6,260 nucleotides of DNA from Pseudomonadota bacterium (GCA_026388865.1 JAPLIX010000481.1:1-6260); one strand, 5' to 3'; positions 1 through 5,770 are shown, counted from the stretch's first letter. The notes: generated by a model not told the origin, from the letters alone. Program-made: numbers and translations.

Positions 1-289
1 TCGTTGAGCGCACCGCAATCATGCGCACCCAGCTTGAAACCGTGCAGCCGTTTTTCCCTTCATACTGCCTCAGTTTTTTGCCATTGTTATCTATGATGGA
101 CAAAAAGATATCATTATGCAGATCATCGATCTCTTCCCGCGCCGCATCGCAGTGGCTGCCATAGAGGACCTTTTTAATGATATAGTAGACCAGAGAGGAA
201 TAGCGGCAGATAAAGTCCCGCCAGGCATCTTTATTGCCCTGAATACAGAGTGCGATGAGTGCTTTTTCCTGCGGTGCGTCAACAGCCAT
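1..289 (-). CDS. RNA polymerase sigma-70 family (ECF-like) factor, N-terminal part, cut by window edge
   Basis: Translating the minus strand from ATG at 289 gives 96 codons without a stop, running off the left edge. The product begins MAVDAPQEKALIALCIQGNK and contains DAWRDFICRYSSLVYYIIKK (about residues 21-40), then EEIDDLHNDIFLSII (52-66), KLRQYEGKNG (72-81) and SSWVRMIAVRST (85-96). This is the layout of sigma-70 region 2: a helix after a short 'GNKDAW' turn, an acidic DLxxDIFL helix that in the family binds the beta' clamp, and the WVRMIAVR helix that contacts the -10 element. Region 4 would lie beyond the edge. The gene follows recJ by 32 bp on the same strand, so co-transcription is likely. 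No strong Shine-Dalgarno precedes the ATG, so translation may depend on coupling with recJ, or the start may differ slightly. The family call is fairly sure; the regulon is unknown. Confidence 0.82.
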   Translation of the reverse strand, partial: MAVDAPQEKALIALCIQGNKDAWRDFICRYSSLVYYIIKKVLYGSHCDAAREEIDDLHNDIFLSIIDNNGKKLRQYEGKNGCTVSSWVRMIAVRST

Positions 290-321
290 ACGGATGCTGT
301 GCCGGTGTTGTGTGCGAGCGC

Positions 322-2055
322 CTATGCGTTTGCCAAGGGCCTGCTCTGAATGTCCTTCAGCTTGAGCTGAATGCTTTTGATGCCCTGCCAGAGATTGAAC
401 TGCGGAACAAATGCCAGCTTGATTTCCTCGTCCCGCAGCGTATGGCAGGTGCCCATATTAAAGCCGATCGCATCATAGAAACAGCCATTCTCTTTTATCT
501 TCAATTTAAGGTGGCCGTTACCGACTATCATGGAGCTGTAAGATTTTAAGTCCAGGCTGCAGAACAGAGGCTCCGGGTTGGCGGTACCAAAGGGGGCAAG
601 CTTTTCCATGTCTTCAACAACGTCGTCGGAGATAGCGCTCAAGGGTATCTGGGCGTCGATCTCCAGGCAGGGGATAAAATCTTCATCCTGCATCGCGGCG
701 CTGATAATAGCAGAAAACTGTTTTTCAAAAGCCGGGATGTTTTCTGCGGGTATAGTAAGCCCGGCTGCATACTTGTGGCCGCCAAAGGAGGTGAGCAGGG
801 CTGCGCACTGTTTGAGGCCGCGATAAAGATCAAAGCTGTGAATGCTGCGGGCCGAGCCCCGTCCCTGGCGGGTCTTGGCATCAATGGAAATAAGTACCGT
901 GGGGCGGTAGTATTCCTCAACCAGGCGGGAGGCGCAGATGCCGATCACGCCCGGATGCCAGTTGGGAGAGGCAAGTACCAACGGCTTCTTAAGGTGTTCT
1001 TCCCCCTTGATCATGGCCCTGGCTTCGGCCGTGATGGTTTTCTCCAGCTGCTGCCGTTTAATGTTCTCTTCATGCAGCAGCCGGGCCAGGCGCCGGGCTT
1101 CGCCTGCGTCCCCGGCTATCAACAGCCCCGCTGCGGTGGCAGCGGTACTCAACCGGCCGTAGGCATTTATGCGCGGTGCCAGGCGATAGGTCACCGCATC
1201 ACCGGCCACAGGGCCTTCAGGAACGGCGCTTACGGCTTTCAGTGCCCGGATCCCGACTCGGTCTCCTGTGCTGAGCACAGCAAGACCGCTTTTCACCAGA
1301 ATCCGGTTTTCATCAACAAGCGGGACGATGTCGGCAAGAGTCCCGAGTGCCACCAGGTCAAGATAGTTCTTGAGATTGGGGGGAGTTTCCTGCTGCCAGA
1401 ACCCGTGCTCCCGGAGTTTTGTGCGCAGCGCCATGATAAGATTAAACGCAACGCCAACGCCGGCAAGTTCCTTGAAGGGAAATGAACAGCCCGGCTGTTT
1501 GGGGTTCAATATCGCATACGCGGGGGGAAGTTTCTCCGGCGGCTCATGATGATCGGTTACGATAACATCCAGGTTTTTGGTCCGGGCATACTGAATGGGC
1601 TCGATATCAGAAATACCGCAATCAACGGTTATAAGGAGGGTTGCCCCCTCACGGGTTATTTTTTGCAGTGCCTCAGTATCAAGCCCGTAGCCCTCCTGCA
1701 GGCGGTTGGGCAGGTAATAGAAGACGCTGGCATTAACTTCCCGTAAAAACAGGAGCACCACAGCCGTAGCAGTAATGCCGTCAACGTCATAGTCCCCGTA
1801 GATATAGATTTTTTCCTTCTTCTCTACCGCAGTGATGATCCGCTGGACAGCCCTGTCCATGTCTTTCATGCGGAAGGGGGAGTAGAGGTCTTTCAAGGTT
1901 GCGTTGATGAAGAAATCTGCCTGGTCTATGCTCTCGAGGCCTCTGTTTATAAGAAGCTGCGAGACCAGGGGAGAGATATTAAAAGACGAGGAAAACGCTT
2001 TGCTTAAGTGTGGATTCTGCTCTTTAATAAGCCATAGTTTAAGGCCCGGACTCAA
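322..2055 (-). CDS. recJ: Single-stranded-DNA-specific exonuclease RecJ
   Basis: RecJ is a cytoplasmic 5'-3' exonuclease on single-stranded DNA, used in recombination and mismatch/base-excision repair. From TTG at 2055 it is 577 residues, the usual RecJ length. The DHH domain shows YGDYDVDG (86-93), VDCG (144-147), TDHHEPP (167-173) and PRINAYGRL (294-302), all metal- or phosphate-binding motifs of the family. The DHHA1 domain shows WHPGVIGICASRL (366-378), GRGSARS (398-404) and FGGHKYAAG (424-432). PFGTANPEP (488-496) leads into the C-terminal OB-like domain. The frame stays open upstream to GTG 2214 (630 aa), but those 53 codons overlap a strong promoter, have no ribosome site and look non-coding. 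TTG 2055 has AAAGGG 8 nt upstream (2064-2069). All key residues are present and the gene looks intact. It is followed by the sigma factor gene. Confidence 0.96.
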   Translation of the reverse strand: MSPGLKLWLIKEQNPHLSKAFSSSFNISPLVSQLLINRGLESIDQADFFINATLKDLYSPFRMKDMDRAVQRIITAVEKKEKIYIYGDYDVDGITATAVVLLFLREVNASVFYYLPNRLQEGYGLDTEALQKITREGATLLITVDCGISDIEPIQYARTKNLDVIVTDHHEPPEKLPPAYAILNPKQPGCSFPFKELAGVGVAFNLIMALRTKLREHGFWQQETPPNLKNYLDLVALGTLADIVPLVDENRILVKSGLAVLSTGDRVGIRALKAVSAVPEGPVAGDAVTYRLAPRINAYGRLSTAATAAGLLIAGDAGEARRLARLLHEENIKRQQLEKTITAEARAMIKGEEHLKKPLVLASPNWHPGVIGICASRLVEEYYRPTVLISIDAKTRQGRGSARSIHSFDLYRGLKQCAALLTSFGGHKYAAGLTIPAENIPAFEKQFSAIISAAMQDEDFIPCLEIDAQIPLSAISDDVVEDMEKLAPFGTANPEPLFCSLDLKSYSSMIVGNGHLKLKIKENGCFYDAIGFNMGTCHTLRDEEIKLAFVPQFNLWQGIKSIQLKLKDIQSRPLANA

Positions 2056-2079
2056 CGTAACGACCCTTTGCTTGCCGGT

Positions 2080-2122
2080 AACGCCTTGCAGAAGGCATTG
2101 AACCCCAGGGGTCTGATGGGGT
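2080..2122 (-). other. Two tandem hairpins in the recJ leader
   Basis: Between the recJ promoter and its ribosome site the transcript can form two small hairpins. The first is ACCCCA/TGGGGT (2117-2122 with 2102-2107), with a 9-nt loop. The second has a GCCTT/AAGGC core (2092-2096 with 2083-2087) with a 4-nt loop, extendable by flanking A-T and G-T pairs. The second ends about 11 nt before the AAAGGG ribosome site. There is no U-tract, so these are not terminators. They could stabilise the mRNA or affect initiation at the TTG codon. The pairing is seen directly; any function is inferred. Confidence 0.4.
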
Positions 2123-2125
2123 AAG

Positions 2126-2153
2126 ATTTTATCAAAGAGGGGGTTTAAGTCAA
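2126..2153 (-). promoter_or_regulatory. Sigma-70 type promoter of recJ
   Basis: On the minus strand, TTGACT (2148-2153) is followed after 16 bp by TAAAAT (2126-2131), which is preceded by TG one base upstream (extended -10). Transcription would start near 2119, giving a leader of about 65 nt before TTG 2055. The promoter lies inside the longest recJ reading frame, which argues against the GTG start at 2214. Confidence 0.7.
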
Positions 2154-2283
2154 GAAAAACAAAAATATTTTTAAATAGTAGTATGCTCTGGTGGTAATTG
2201 GAAAAATTAGTCACGTGAAGTTTACATATCTATCTATTAGTCCCTTCGTTGTTATTTTCGTGTTTTTTTGGCAAGAAAAATTC

Positions 2284-2428
2284 GAAATACGAATATCGGA
2301 GCTTTAAACAAATTAAAAATAAAAATGTTCCAAACTTCAAAACAGCATTTTTCACCAGAGTCGTTTTAAATTTTCCACTTTGGTCATTTGAATTTGTTTC
2401 GAATTGCTGATTTCGCTATTCGGATTTG
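2284..2428. repeat. AT-rich imperfect foldback repeat in the recJ upstream spacer
   Basis: The left arm (about 2284-2345) and the reverse complement of the right arm (about 2362-2428) share an ordered series of blocks: GAAATACGAATATCG against CAAATCCGAATAGCG, then AAACAAATT in both, then related A-rich stretches ending in AAAAC. A short centre around 2346-2361 separates the arms. The similarity is imperfect and gapped. No open frame of note lies here, and the base composition is much more AT-rich than the genes on either side. It may be a decayed palindromic mobile repeat. The remaining spacer sequence (2215-2283) is AT-rich and shows nothing else. Confidence 0.45.
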
Positions 2429-2472
2429 GGCGCGGCCTGTCCGGGTTAGGATGTCGAAAAGGGAGTTTTCCT

Positions 2473-2598
2473 CAGGCTGGTCAAAAATGCAGAGATGCAA
2501 GGCTCCCGAAGTCCTCCAGAAGTGAGGCGTACTTCACGGTACGCTGCAACGACGAAGGAGGAGGGGAACGCCGCAGATGGGTGTTTTTCAACAGCCTG
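2473..2598. repeat. 126-bp symmetric foldback element with CAGGCTG ends
   Basis: The left end reads CAGGCTGGTCAAAAATGC and the right end, reverse complemented, CAGGCTGTTGAAAAACACC. The ends are imperfect inverted repeats with a perfect 7-bp terminus. The exact middle (2535.5) is also the centre of a perfect hairpin, GCGTAC (2527-2532) and GTACGC (2539-2544) around a 6-nt loop. Between ends and centre the arms match partially. This concentric layout marks a foldback or MITE-like unit. From memory, similar sequence ending in TTTTTCAACAGCCTG recurs between genes in several deltaproteobacterial genomes; I could not check this. It ends 3 bp after the hydrolase stop codon and could act as a 3' hairpin for that transcript. 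Confidence 0.65.
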
Positions 2599-2601
2599 CT
2601 A

Positions 2602-3423
2602 TTATTCGCTGCACCATTTGTGAATAAGCGCGGCGTGCTCCTGCCAGTCATCTTCGAGCATCATGTTATGGCTCATATCGCCCCGGATGCTGCGGTCAGC
2701 CGCATGCAGGTAATCCGCAAGCGCGTCCCACAGGTTGGGGTTTTTCCTGTTGCCCAGGCCGGTGCGGCCGAGCACATAGACCGGGCAGGTAATTTTCCTT
2801 GGGTCAATTGCGAGCAGGGCGTGGCGTTGCAGCACCAGTGCTGACTCCCGGCCCAGGCAGTCCACGGTTTCAGTTAGAACCTCAGCACTGACCTTGTTCT
2901 TTTCAAAAAGAAGCACCCTGGTTTTGTCCCGGTCTTTCGCCCACAATAGCGTCCCGTCATTCTGCGGGATAAATGTTGTTTCAGTCACAGCCTTTCGTTC
3001 CGGGTCAAGCTCAAGATTTCCTTCCGTCACCGCCTTGCACGGCGCGCTGTCAAGAAGAACGAGCTTTTTCCGCTGCGCGCCCTCTGCCGCCTTCTGACTC
3101 ACGACCCCGCCCATGCTGTGGCCGATAAGTATCGCCTCGCCGTTGATTGCAGCTAAGCATTCATGCACATCCTGCACATAATCTTCGGGTACTGCCGTAC
3201 CCAGGTCGGCATGGCCCCTGCTCAGCCAGTGCCCCCGGAAGTTAAGGGCATAGCAGAACACGCCTTTGCTGGAAAAATACTCCAGAAAGTTCCGCCACAT
3301 CCATGAGCCATGGAAGTTCCCGTGGACAAAGAGCATGGGGTGCCTGCTTCTGGTTATGGCCGGCAGGTAGCGCTCCACGCAGAGGCCGCTTTCAAGTTCC
3401 ATGATTGAGCGAAGATAGCTCAT
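2602..3423 (-). CDS. Alpha/beta fold hydrolase
   Basis: This 273-residue protein has the core signatures of the alpha/beta hydrolase superfamily (esterases, lipases and related enzymes; substrate not predictable). LFVHGNFHGSW (31-41) carries the HG oxyanion-hole turn after strand beta-3. LIGHSMGG (99-106) is the nucleophile elbow with Ser103. GDMSHNMMLE (248-257) carries the likely catalytic His252. The usual acid after strand beta-7 is not obvious: the segment reads VYVLGRTGLGNRKNP (215-229), without an aspartate. Asp125 in LVLLDSAP (121-128), after strand beta-6, is a candidate instead. No signal peptide or membrane segment is seen, so it is probably cytoplasmic. The start is ATG 3423, with AGAAGGA 8 nt upstream; an in-frame GTG at 3459 has no such site. 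It has its own promoter and is followed directly by a foldback repeat. Confidence 0.93.
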   Translation of the reverse strand: MSYLRSIMELESGLCVERYLPAITRSRHPMLFVHGNFHGSWMWRNFLEYFSSKGVFCYALNFRGHWLSRGHADLGTAVPEDYVQDVHECLAAINGEAILIGHSMGGVVSQKAAEGAQRKKLVLLDSAPCKAVTEGNLELDPERKAVTETTFIPQNDGTLLWAKDRDKTRVLLFEKNKVSAEVLTETVDCLGRESALVLQRHALLAIDPRKITCPVYVLGRTGLGNRKNPNLWDALADYLHAADRSIRGDMSHNMMLEDDWQEHAALIHKWCSE

Positions 3424-3460
3424 GATAGTTGTCCTTCTGTGTAAATGATTATTAACCACT

Positions 3461-3490
3461 CTTATATTTCAATAAACCTCATAATGTCAA
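3461..3490 (-). promoter_or_regulatory. Promoter of the alpha/beta hydrolase gene
   Basis: On the minus strand, a perfect -35 TTGACA (3485-3490) is followed after 18 bp by TATAAG (3461-3466); ATATAA one base earlier gives 17 bp. Transcription would start around 3454, about 30 nt before the ATG at 3423. It lies back to back with a rightward TTGACA promoter, the two -35 boxes being 23 bp apart, so a shared regulator could act on both. Confidence 0.65.
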
Positions 3491-3513
3491 ATCGATATAC
3501 CATTTTAAAAAGC

Positions 3514-3541
3514 TTGACAGAAAAACTGTTTATTATATTAA
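3514..3541 (+). promoter_or_regulatory. Rightward promoter divergent from the hydrolase promoter
   Basis: A perfect TTGACA (3514-3519) is followed after 16 bp by TATTAA (3536-3541). A TATATT at 14 bp is an alternative but is badly spaced. It faces a GC-rich segment holding only gene fragments, so it may have lost its original gene, or it now transcribes the relics up to the terminator at 3881-3918. Confidence 0.5.
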
Positions 3542-3570
3542 GGGAACAAAAGTAGAATAAGTTAAAAACA

Positions 3571-3663
3571 ATGTTGCCGCCGACGCCGGCGAAAGACTTG
3601 CTGGCCGAGTTTTGGCGGTTGGAAAAGGAGGCTGAAACCTTGCTGAAAGGTCTGGCCGAATGA
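3571..3663 (+). pseudogene. C-terminal tail of a possible type I restriction methylase (HsdM-like), truncated
   Basis: A 30-codon frame from ATG 3571 to TGA 3663 encodes AKDLLAEFWRLEKEAETLLK (residues 7-26) inside a short basic/acidic coiled segment ending KGLAE. This resembles the extreme C-terminus of methylase subunits that precede DUF1016 genes, judged by eye only. Upstream of 3571 the frame meets TAG within 20 bp and the sequence turns abruptly AT-rich, so the body of the gene is missing. Its stop overlaps the next start as ATGA (3660-3663), the coupling expected of an operon. The fragment, the overlap and the GC jump are seen directly; the methylase identity is a guess from context. The ATG may be internal to the lost gene. 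Confidence 0.4.
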
Positions 3664-3800
3664 AGACAGTCGCCGACACCGACATGTTGACCACGCCGGA
3701 CTACCGGCAGTTCATCGAGGACCTGAAGACGCGGGTGGTTTCCGCGCGCATCTCGGCGGCGCGGGCTGTGAACCGCAACCTGATCCTGCTCTACGGAGGA
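3660..3800 (+). pseudogene. N-terminal fragment of a DUF1016/YhcG-type PDDEXK nuclease
   Basis: The frame from ATG 3660 reads MKTVADTDMLTTPDYRQFIE followed by DLKTRVVSARISAARAVNRN and LILLYGG. The pattern YxxFIEDLKxRVxSARxxAARAVNRxLILLYW is the start of the DUF1016 N-terminal domain (YhcG family), found beside type I restriction genes. The intact family is roughly 330-380 residues; here similarity ends at about codon 46, where LLYWDIG is expected. From there the frame runs through unrelated sequence to a stop at 3884. It is therefore a truncated relic. It overlaps the preceding fragment by 4 bp. Its GC-rich codon use differs from the flanking spacer, which suggests the piece arrived by transfer or was cut out of a larger restriction locus. 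Confidence 0.65.
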
Positions 3801-3803
3801 GCC

Positions 3804-3817
3804 GGGGTCAGGTCTTG
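3804..3817 (+). repeat. GGGGTCAGGTCTTG motif at the relic's right edge
   Basis: This 14-bp string begins where similarity to DUF1016 stops. From memory, the same motif is common near the ends of IS200-like/REP-associated transposase elements in environmental genomes. No transposase frame is present here. It may mark the junction of a decayed mobile element; this rests on recall and position only. The sequence from 3818 to 3880 shows no recognisable feature. Confidence 0.25.
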
Positions 3818-3880
3818 GATTATAAGATTGCTTACGCATACCACCCCTACACACTCACTTCATAATAAGTGCTCACACAA

Positions 3881-3918
3881 ATAAAGGCCCGTTGTTTAAA
3901 ACGAGCCTTTATATTTTT
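3881..3918 (+). terminator. Rho-independent terminator, possibly bidirectional
   Basis: ATAAAGGC (3881-3888) pairs with GCCTTTAT (3905-3912). After one C/A mismatch, CGTT pairs with AACG around a 6-nt loop. TTTTT (3914-3918) follows. It would stop transcripts from the rightward promoter at 3514-3541. The A-rich left flank makes it a weaker candidate on the other strand. Confidence 0.75.
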
Positions 3919-3962
3919 AAAGCTTTAGGTAACTCCCTTCAGCCGTTCCCGCTTATTTCCCT

Positions 3963-4031
3963 ATGCCGTATAGCAGCCGCGGGGTTGCGTTCACCGGACC
4001 GTGGAAGGTTGAGGTGCCGTTTGAGGTCTAG
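3963..4031 (+). pseudogene. Possible N-terminal scrap of a zinc-type alcohol dehydrogenase
   Basis: A 22-codon frame from ATG 3963 to TAG 4031 encodes MPYSSRGVAFTGPWKVEV plus PFEV. The pattern RGVxFTGPxKVEV resembles the first beta strands of medium-chain (MDR) alcohol/threonine dehydrogenases, which start with similar VVFTGPGKVEV segments. The reading stops just before an inverted-repeat element that may have replaced the rest. No ribosome site is visible. The match is short and judged by eye, so chance is a real alternative. Confidence 0.2.
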
Positions 4032-4044
4032 ACAGGGATAGGGG

Positions 4045-4114
4045 TCACCCCCCAGCTTCAACTTTAAGCTCTCGGACGTATACTTTTTGAAGTGTCCGTC
4101 AAACTGGGGGGCAC
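4045..4114. repeat. About 70-bp inverted-repeat element or IS relic
   Basis: CCCCCCAG (4048-4055) and CTGGGGGG (4104-4111) are perfect inverted repeats. They sit within similar flanks, GTCACCCCCCAG against GTGCCCCCCAG on the other strand. A second pair, CGGAC (4073-4077) and GTCCG (4094-4098), lies inside but is not concentric. Read on the minus strand, the inside encodes KKYTSE and, after a shift of two bases, LKVEA. This recalls the KKYTSEFKLEAV start of IS3-type OrfA proteins. It may be a solo transposon end or a MITE. It ends 84 bp before the flavoprotein start codon. Confidence 0.4.
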
Positions 4115-4198
4115 AGTGAACGGTTGAAAATTGAACCCATCGTTTCATGCGAACAATATAGCACCGGGTGGTTACCTGAAAGAGATGGAGGCGTTTTT

Positions 4199-5770
4199 TT
4201 GGATTTAATACTCAGCAATGTGCGGATACCTGTTGAAAAAGACGGGATGGATGAATATCTAAAGGCCGCTTCGCAAAAGCTGAACATCAGCGAAAATAAT
4301 ATTGAACTCGTTAAGATGCTGAACAAGTCACTTGATGCGAGCGACAAAAAACAATTCTACTACGAAATTTCAATAGTTGTACATACTCCTGACAGCTACG
4401 ACAACAGGGAGAACCTCCCCGAATACACTGAAACAAGAGCGGCAGGCAGAAAATCAAAAAACAGTAGGGAGCGGCCTATAATAATAGGCTTCGGTCCTGC
4501 CGGCATGTTTGCGGCTCTTGAGCTTATTGATCGCGGGATAAAGCCTCTCATATTTGAAAGAGGTAAAAAAATAGAGGATCGCTCCGTTGATGTTCAAAGA
4601 TTTTTGAAAGAACGGACGCTCGACCCTGAATCAAATATCCAATTCGGGGAAGGCGGGGCCGGTTCATACTCGGATGGTAAGCTGTTTTCCCGTGTCAATA
4701 ATTCGGACTATGCAAACAGGGTGCTGGATACTTTTATTAAATTTGGTGCGCCTGAAGAAATAGGCTACATCCGCAAGCCCCATGTGGGTACGGACGTGCT
4801 GTGCAGGATAGTCAGCAATATAAGGAGCCATATCCTTGAACGGGACGGCGCGATACAGTACAGCTCAAAAATGACAGACCTGCTTATAACAGAGGGGAAA
4901 GTCCGGGGTGTAGCAATAAATGGAGAAAAGGAATATCTCTCTTCAAGTATCTATCTTGCGATTGGAAATTCCAGCCGTGATACCTTTGAGATGCTGCACA
5001 AAAAAGGTATTGCTCTTGAGCAGAAGCCGCTTGCAGTTGGTGTGCGAGTAGAGCATCCTGTTGAAACGATTAACCTTATACGATACGGCAATAAATACCG
5101 GGGCTTTCCCGGCATAGGGGCTGCTGCGTATTCCTTCACCCACACCAATCGAAAAACGGGACGGGGGGTATATTCATTCTGCATGTGCCCCGGAGGCGAG
5201 GTGATAAATGCTTCATCTGAAAATGGTTTACTGGTTGTAAACGGTATGAGCTATTCGAGCAGGTCATCAGCATTCTCAAATTCAGCCATTGTTGTAACCT
5301 GTCATACGGATGATTATACATCCGCCAGCCCGCTGGCCGGCTTTGAGTTCCAAAAGGATATAGAGCGAAAGACTTTTACTGCGGCAGGAGGAAGCTGGAA
5401 AGCGCCTGCGCAGAATCTGGTGGATTTTTTAAGCGGGAGGGTCTCTGGGGATTTAAATAAAAACTCGTATAAGATGGGGGCCGTGGCTGTTAACATGAAT
5501 GAAATTTTACCCGCATTTGTATACGCGGCGCTGGTAACCGCATTTACTGCATGGAAAGAGCAGTACCCATTATTTGTTTCAGATGACGGGATAGTAATAG
5601 GCGCGGAAACAAGAACGTCCTGCCCGGTACGGATTAAACGCAGCGAAAAATATGAATCCGTCGCTGTAAAAAATCTGTACCCCATAGGCGAAGGGTCAGG
5701 CTATACCGGCGGCATAACCAGCTCTGCCATTGATGCTATAAAGGCTGTGGAGGTTAGTCTTGGCAACTAG
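4199..5770 (+). CDS. FAD-dependent oxidoreductase (COG2509-like, uncharacterised)
   Basis: This protein of 523 residues from TTG 4199 matches the architecture of the uncharacterised NAD(P)/FAD-dependent dehydrogenase group COG2509. Residues 1-65 form a small N-terminal domain (LSNVRIPVEK, LKAASQKLNI, LNKSLDASDK). IIIGFGPAGMFAALELIDRG (residues 94-113) is the Rossmann GxGxxG dinucleotide site, ending in FERG with the glutamate that binds FAD ribose. NIQFGEGGAGSYSDGKL (146-162), MCPGGEV (329-335), GAETRTSCPVRI (468-479) and YPIGEGSGYTGGITSSAIDA (494-513) are the conserved family blocks, the last closing the FAD site. It is probably a soluble cytoplasmic enzyme with unknown substrate. GGAGG (4187-4191) lies 7 nt before TTG 4199 and fixes this start. 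The frame is open back to TTG 4124 (548 aa), without a ribosome site. A weak promoter (TTGAAC 4131, AATATA 4155) is possible. The gene is monocistronic and intact. Confidence 0.93.
   Translation: MDLILSNVRIPVEKDGMDEYLKAASQKLNISENNIELVKMLNKSLDASDKKQFYYEISIVVHTPDSYDNRENLPEYTETRAAGRKSKNSRERPIIIGFGPAGMFAALELIDRGIKPLIFERGKKIEDRSVDVQRFLKERTLDPESNIQFGEGGAGSYSDGKLFSRVNNSDYANRVLDTFIKFGAPEEIGYIRKPHVGTDVLCRIVSNIRSHILERDGAIQYSSKMTDLLITEGKVRGVAINGEKEYLSSSIYLAIGNSSRDTFEMLHKKGIALEQKPLAVGVRVEHPVETINLIRYGNKYRGFPGIGAAAYSFTHTNRKTGRGVYSFCMCPGGEVINASSENGLLVVNGMSYSSRSSAFSNSAIVVTCHTDDYTSASPLAGFEFQKDIERKTFTAAGGSWKAPAQNLVDFLSGRVSGDLNKNSYKMGAVAVNMNEILPAFVYAALVTAFTAWKEQYPLFVSDDGIVIGAETRTSCPVRIKRSEKYESVAVKNLYPIGEGSGYTGGITSSAIDAIKAVEVSLGN

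Noticed and set aside
91..282. Minus-strand 63-codon frame near the left edge
   Set aside because: The overlapping frame from 289 has clear sigma-factor motifs; this one is out of frame with it and basic/low-complexity.
775..1485. Plus-strand open frame of 236 codons
   Set aside because: It lies fully antisense to conserved RecJ domains; its composition is explained as a shadow of that GC-rich gene.
2404..2844. Plus-strand open frame of 146 codons across the foldback element and the hydrolase 3' end
   Set aside because: It is antisense to a clear hydrolase gene, crosses the repeat and has no recognisable motif.
3578..3593. GACGCCGGCGAAAGAC resembling the REP-like unit at 5942-5961
   Set aside because: It lacks the matching right arm, so it does not form the palindrome; it is better explained as coding sequence of the relic.
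3462..3854. Minus-strand open frame of 130 codons
   Set aside because: It spans both promoters and is antisense to the DUF1016 fragment, and its product shows no domain-like pattern.
3939..4148. Minus-strand open frame of 69 codons
   Set aside because: It crosses the inverted-repeat element and has no ribosome site. Only the KKYTSE piece recalled anything, and that is treated as a possible IS relic instead.
5314..5685. Minus-strand 123-codon frame inside the flavoprotein gene
   Set aside because: It is antisense to conserved FAD-binding blocks, with no motif and no promoter.
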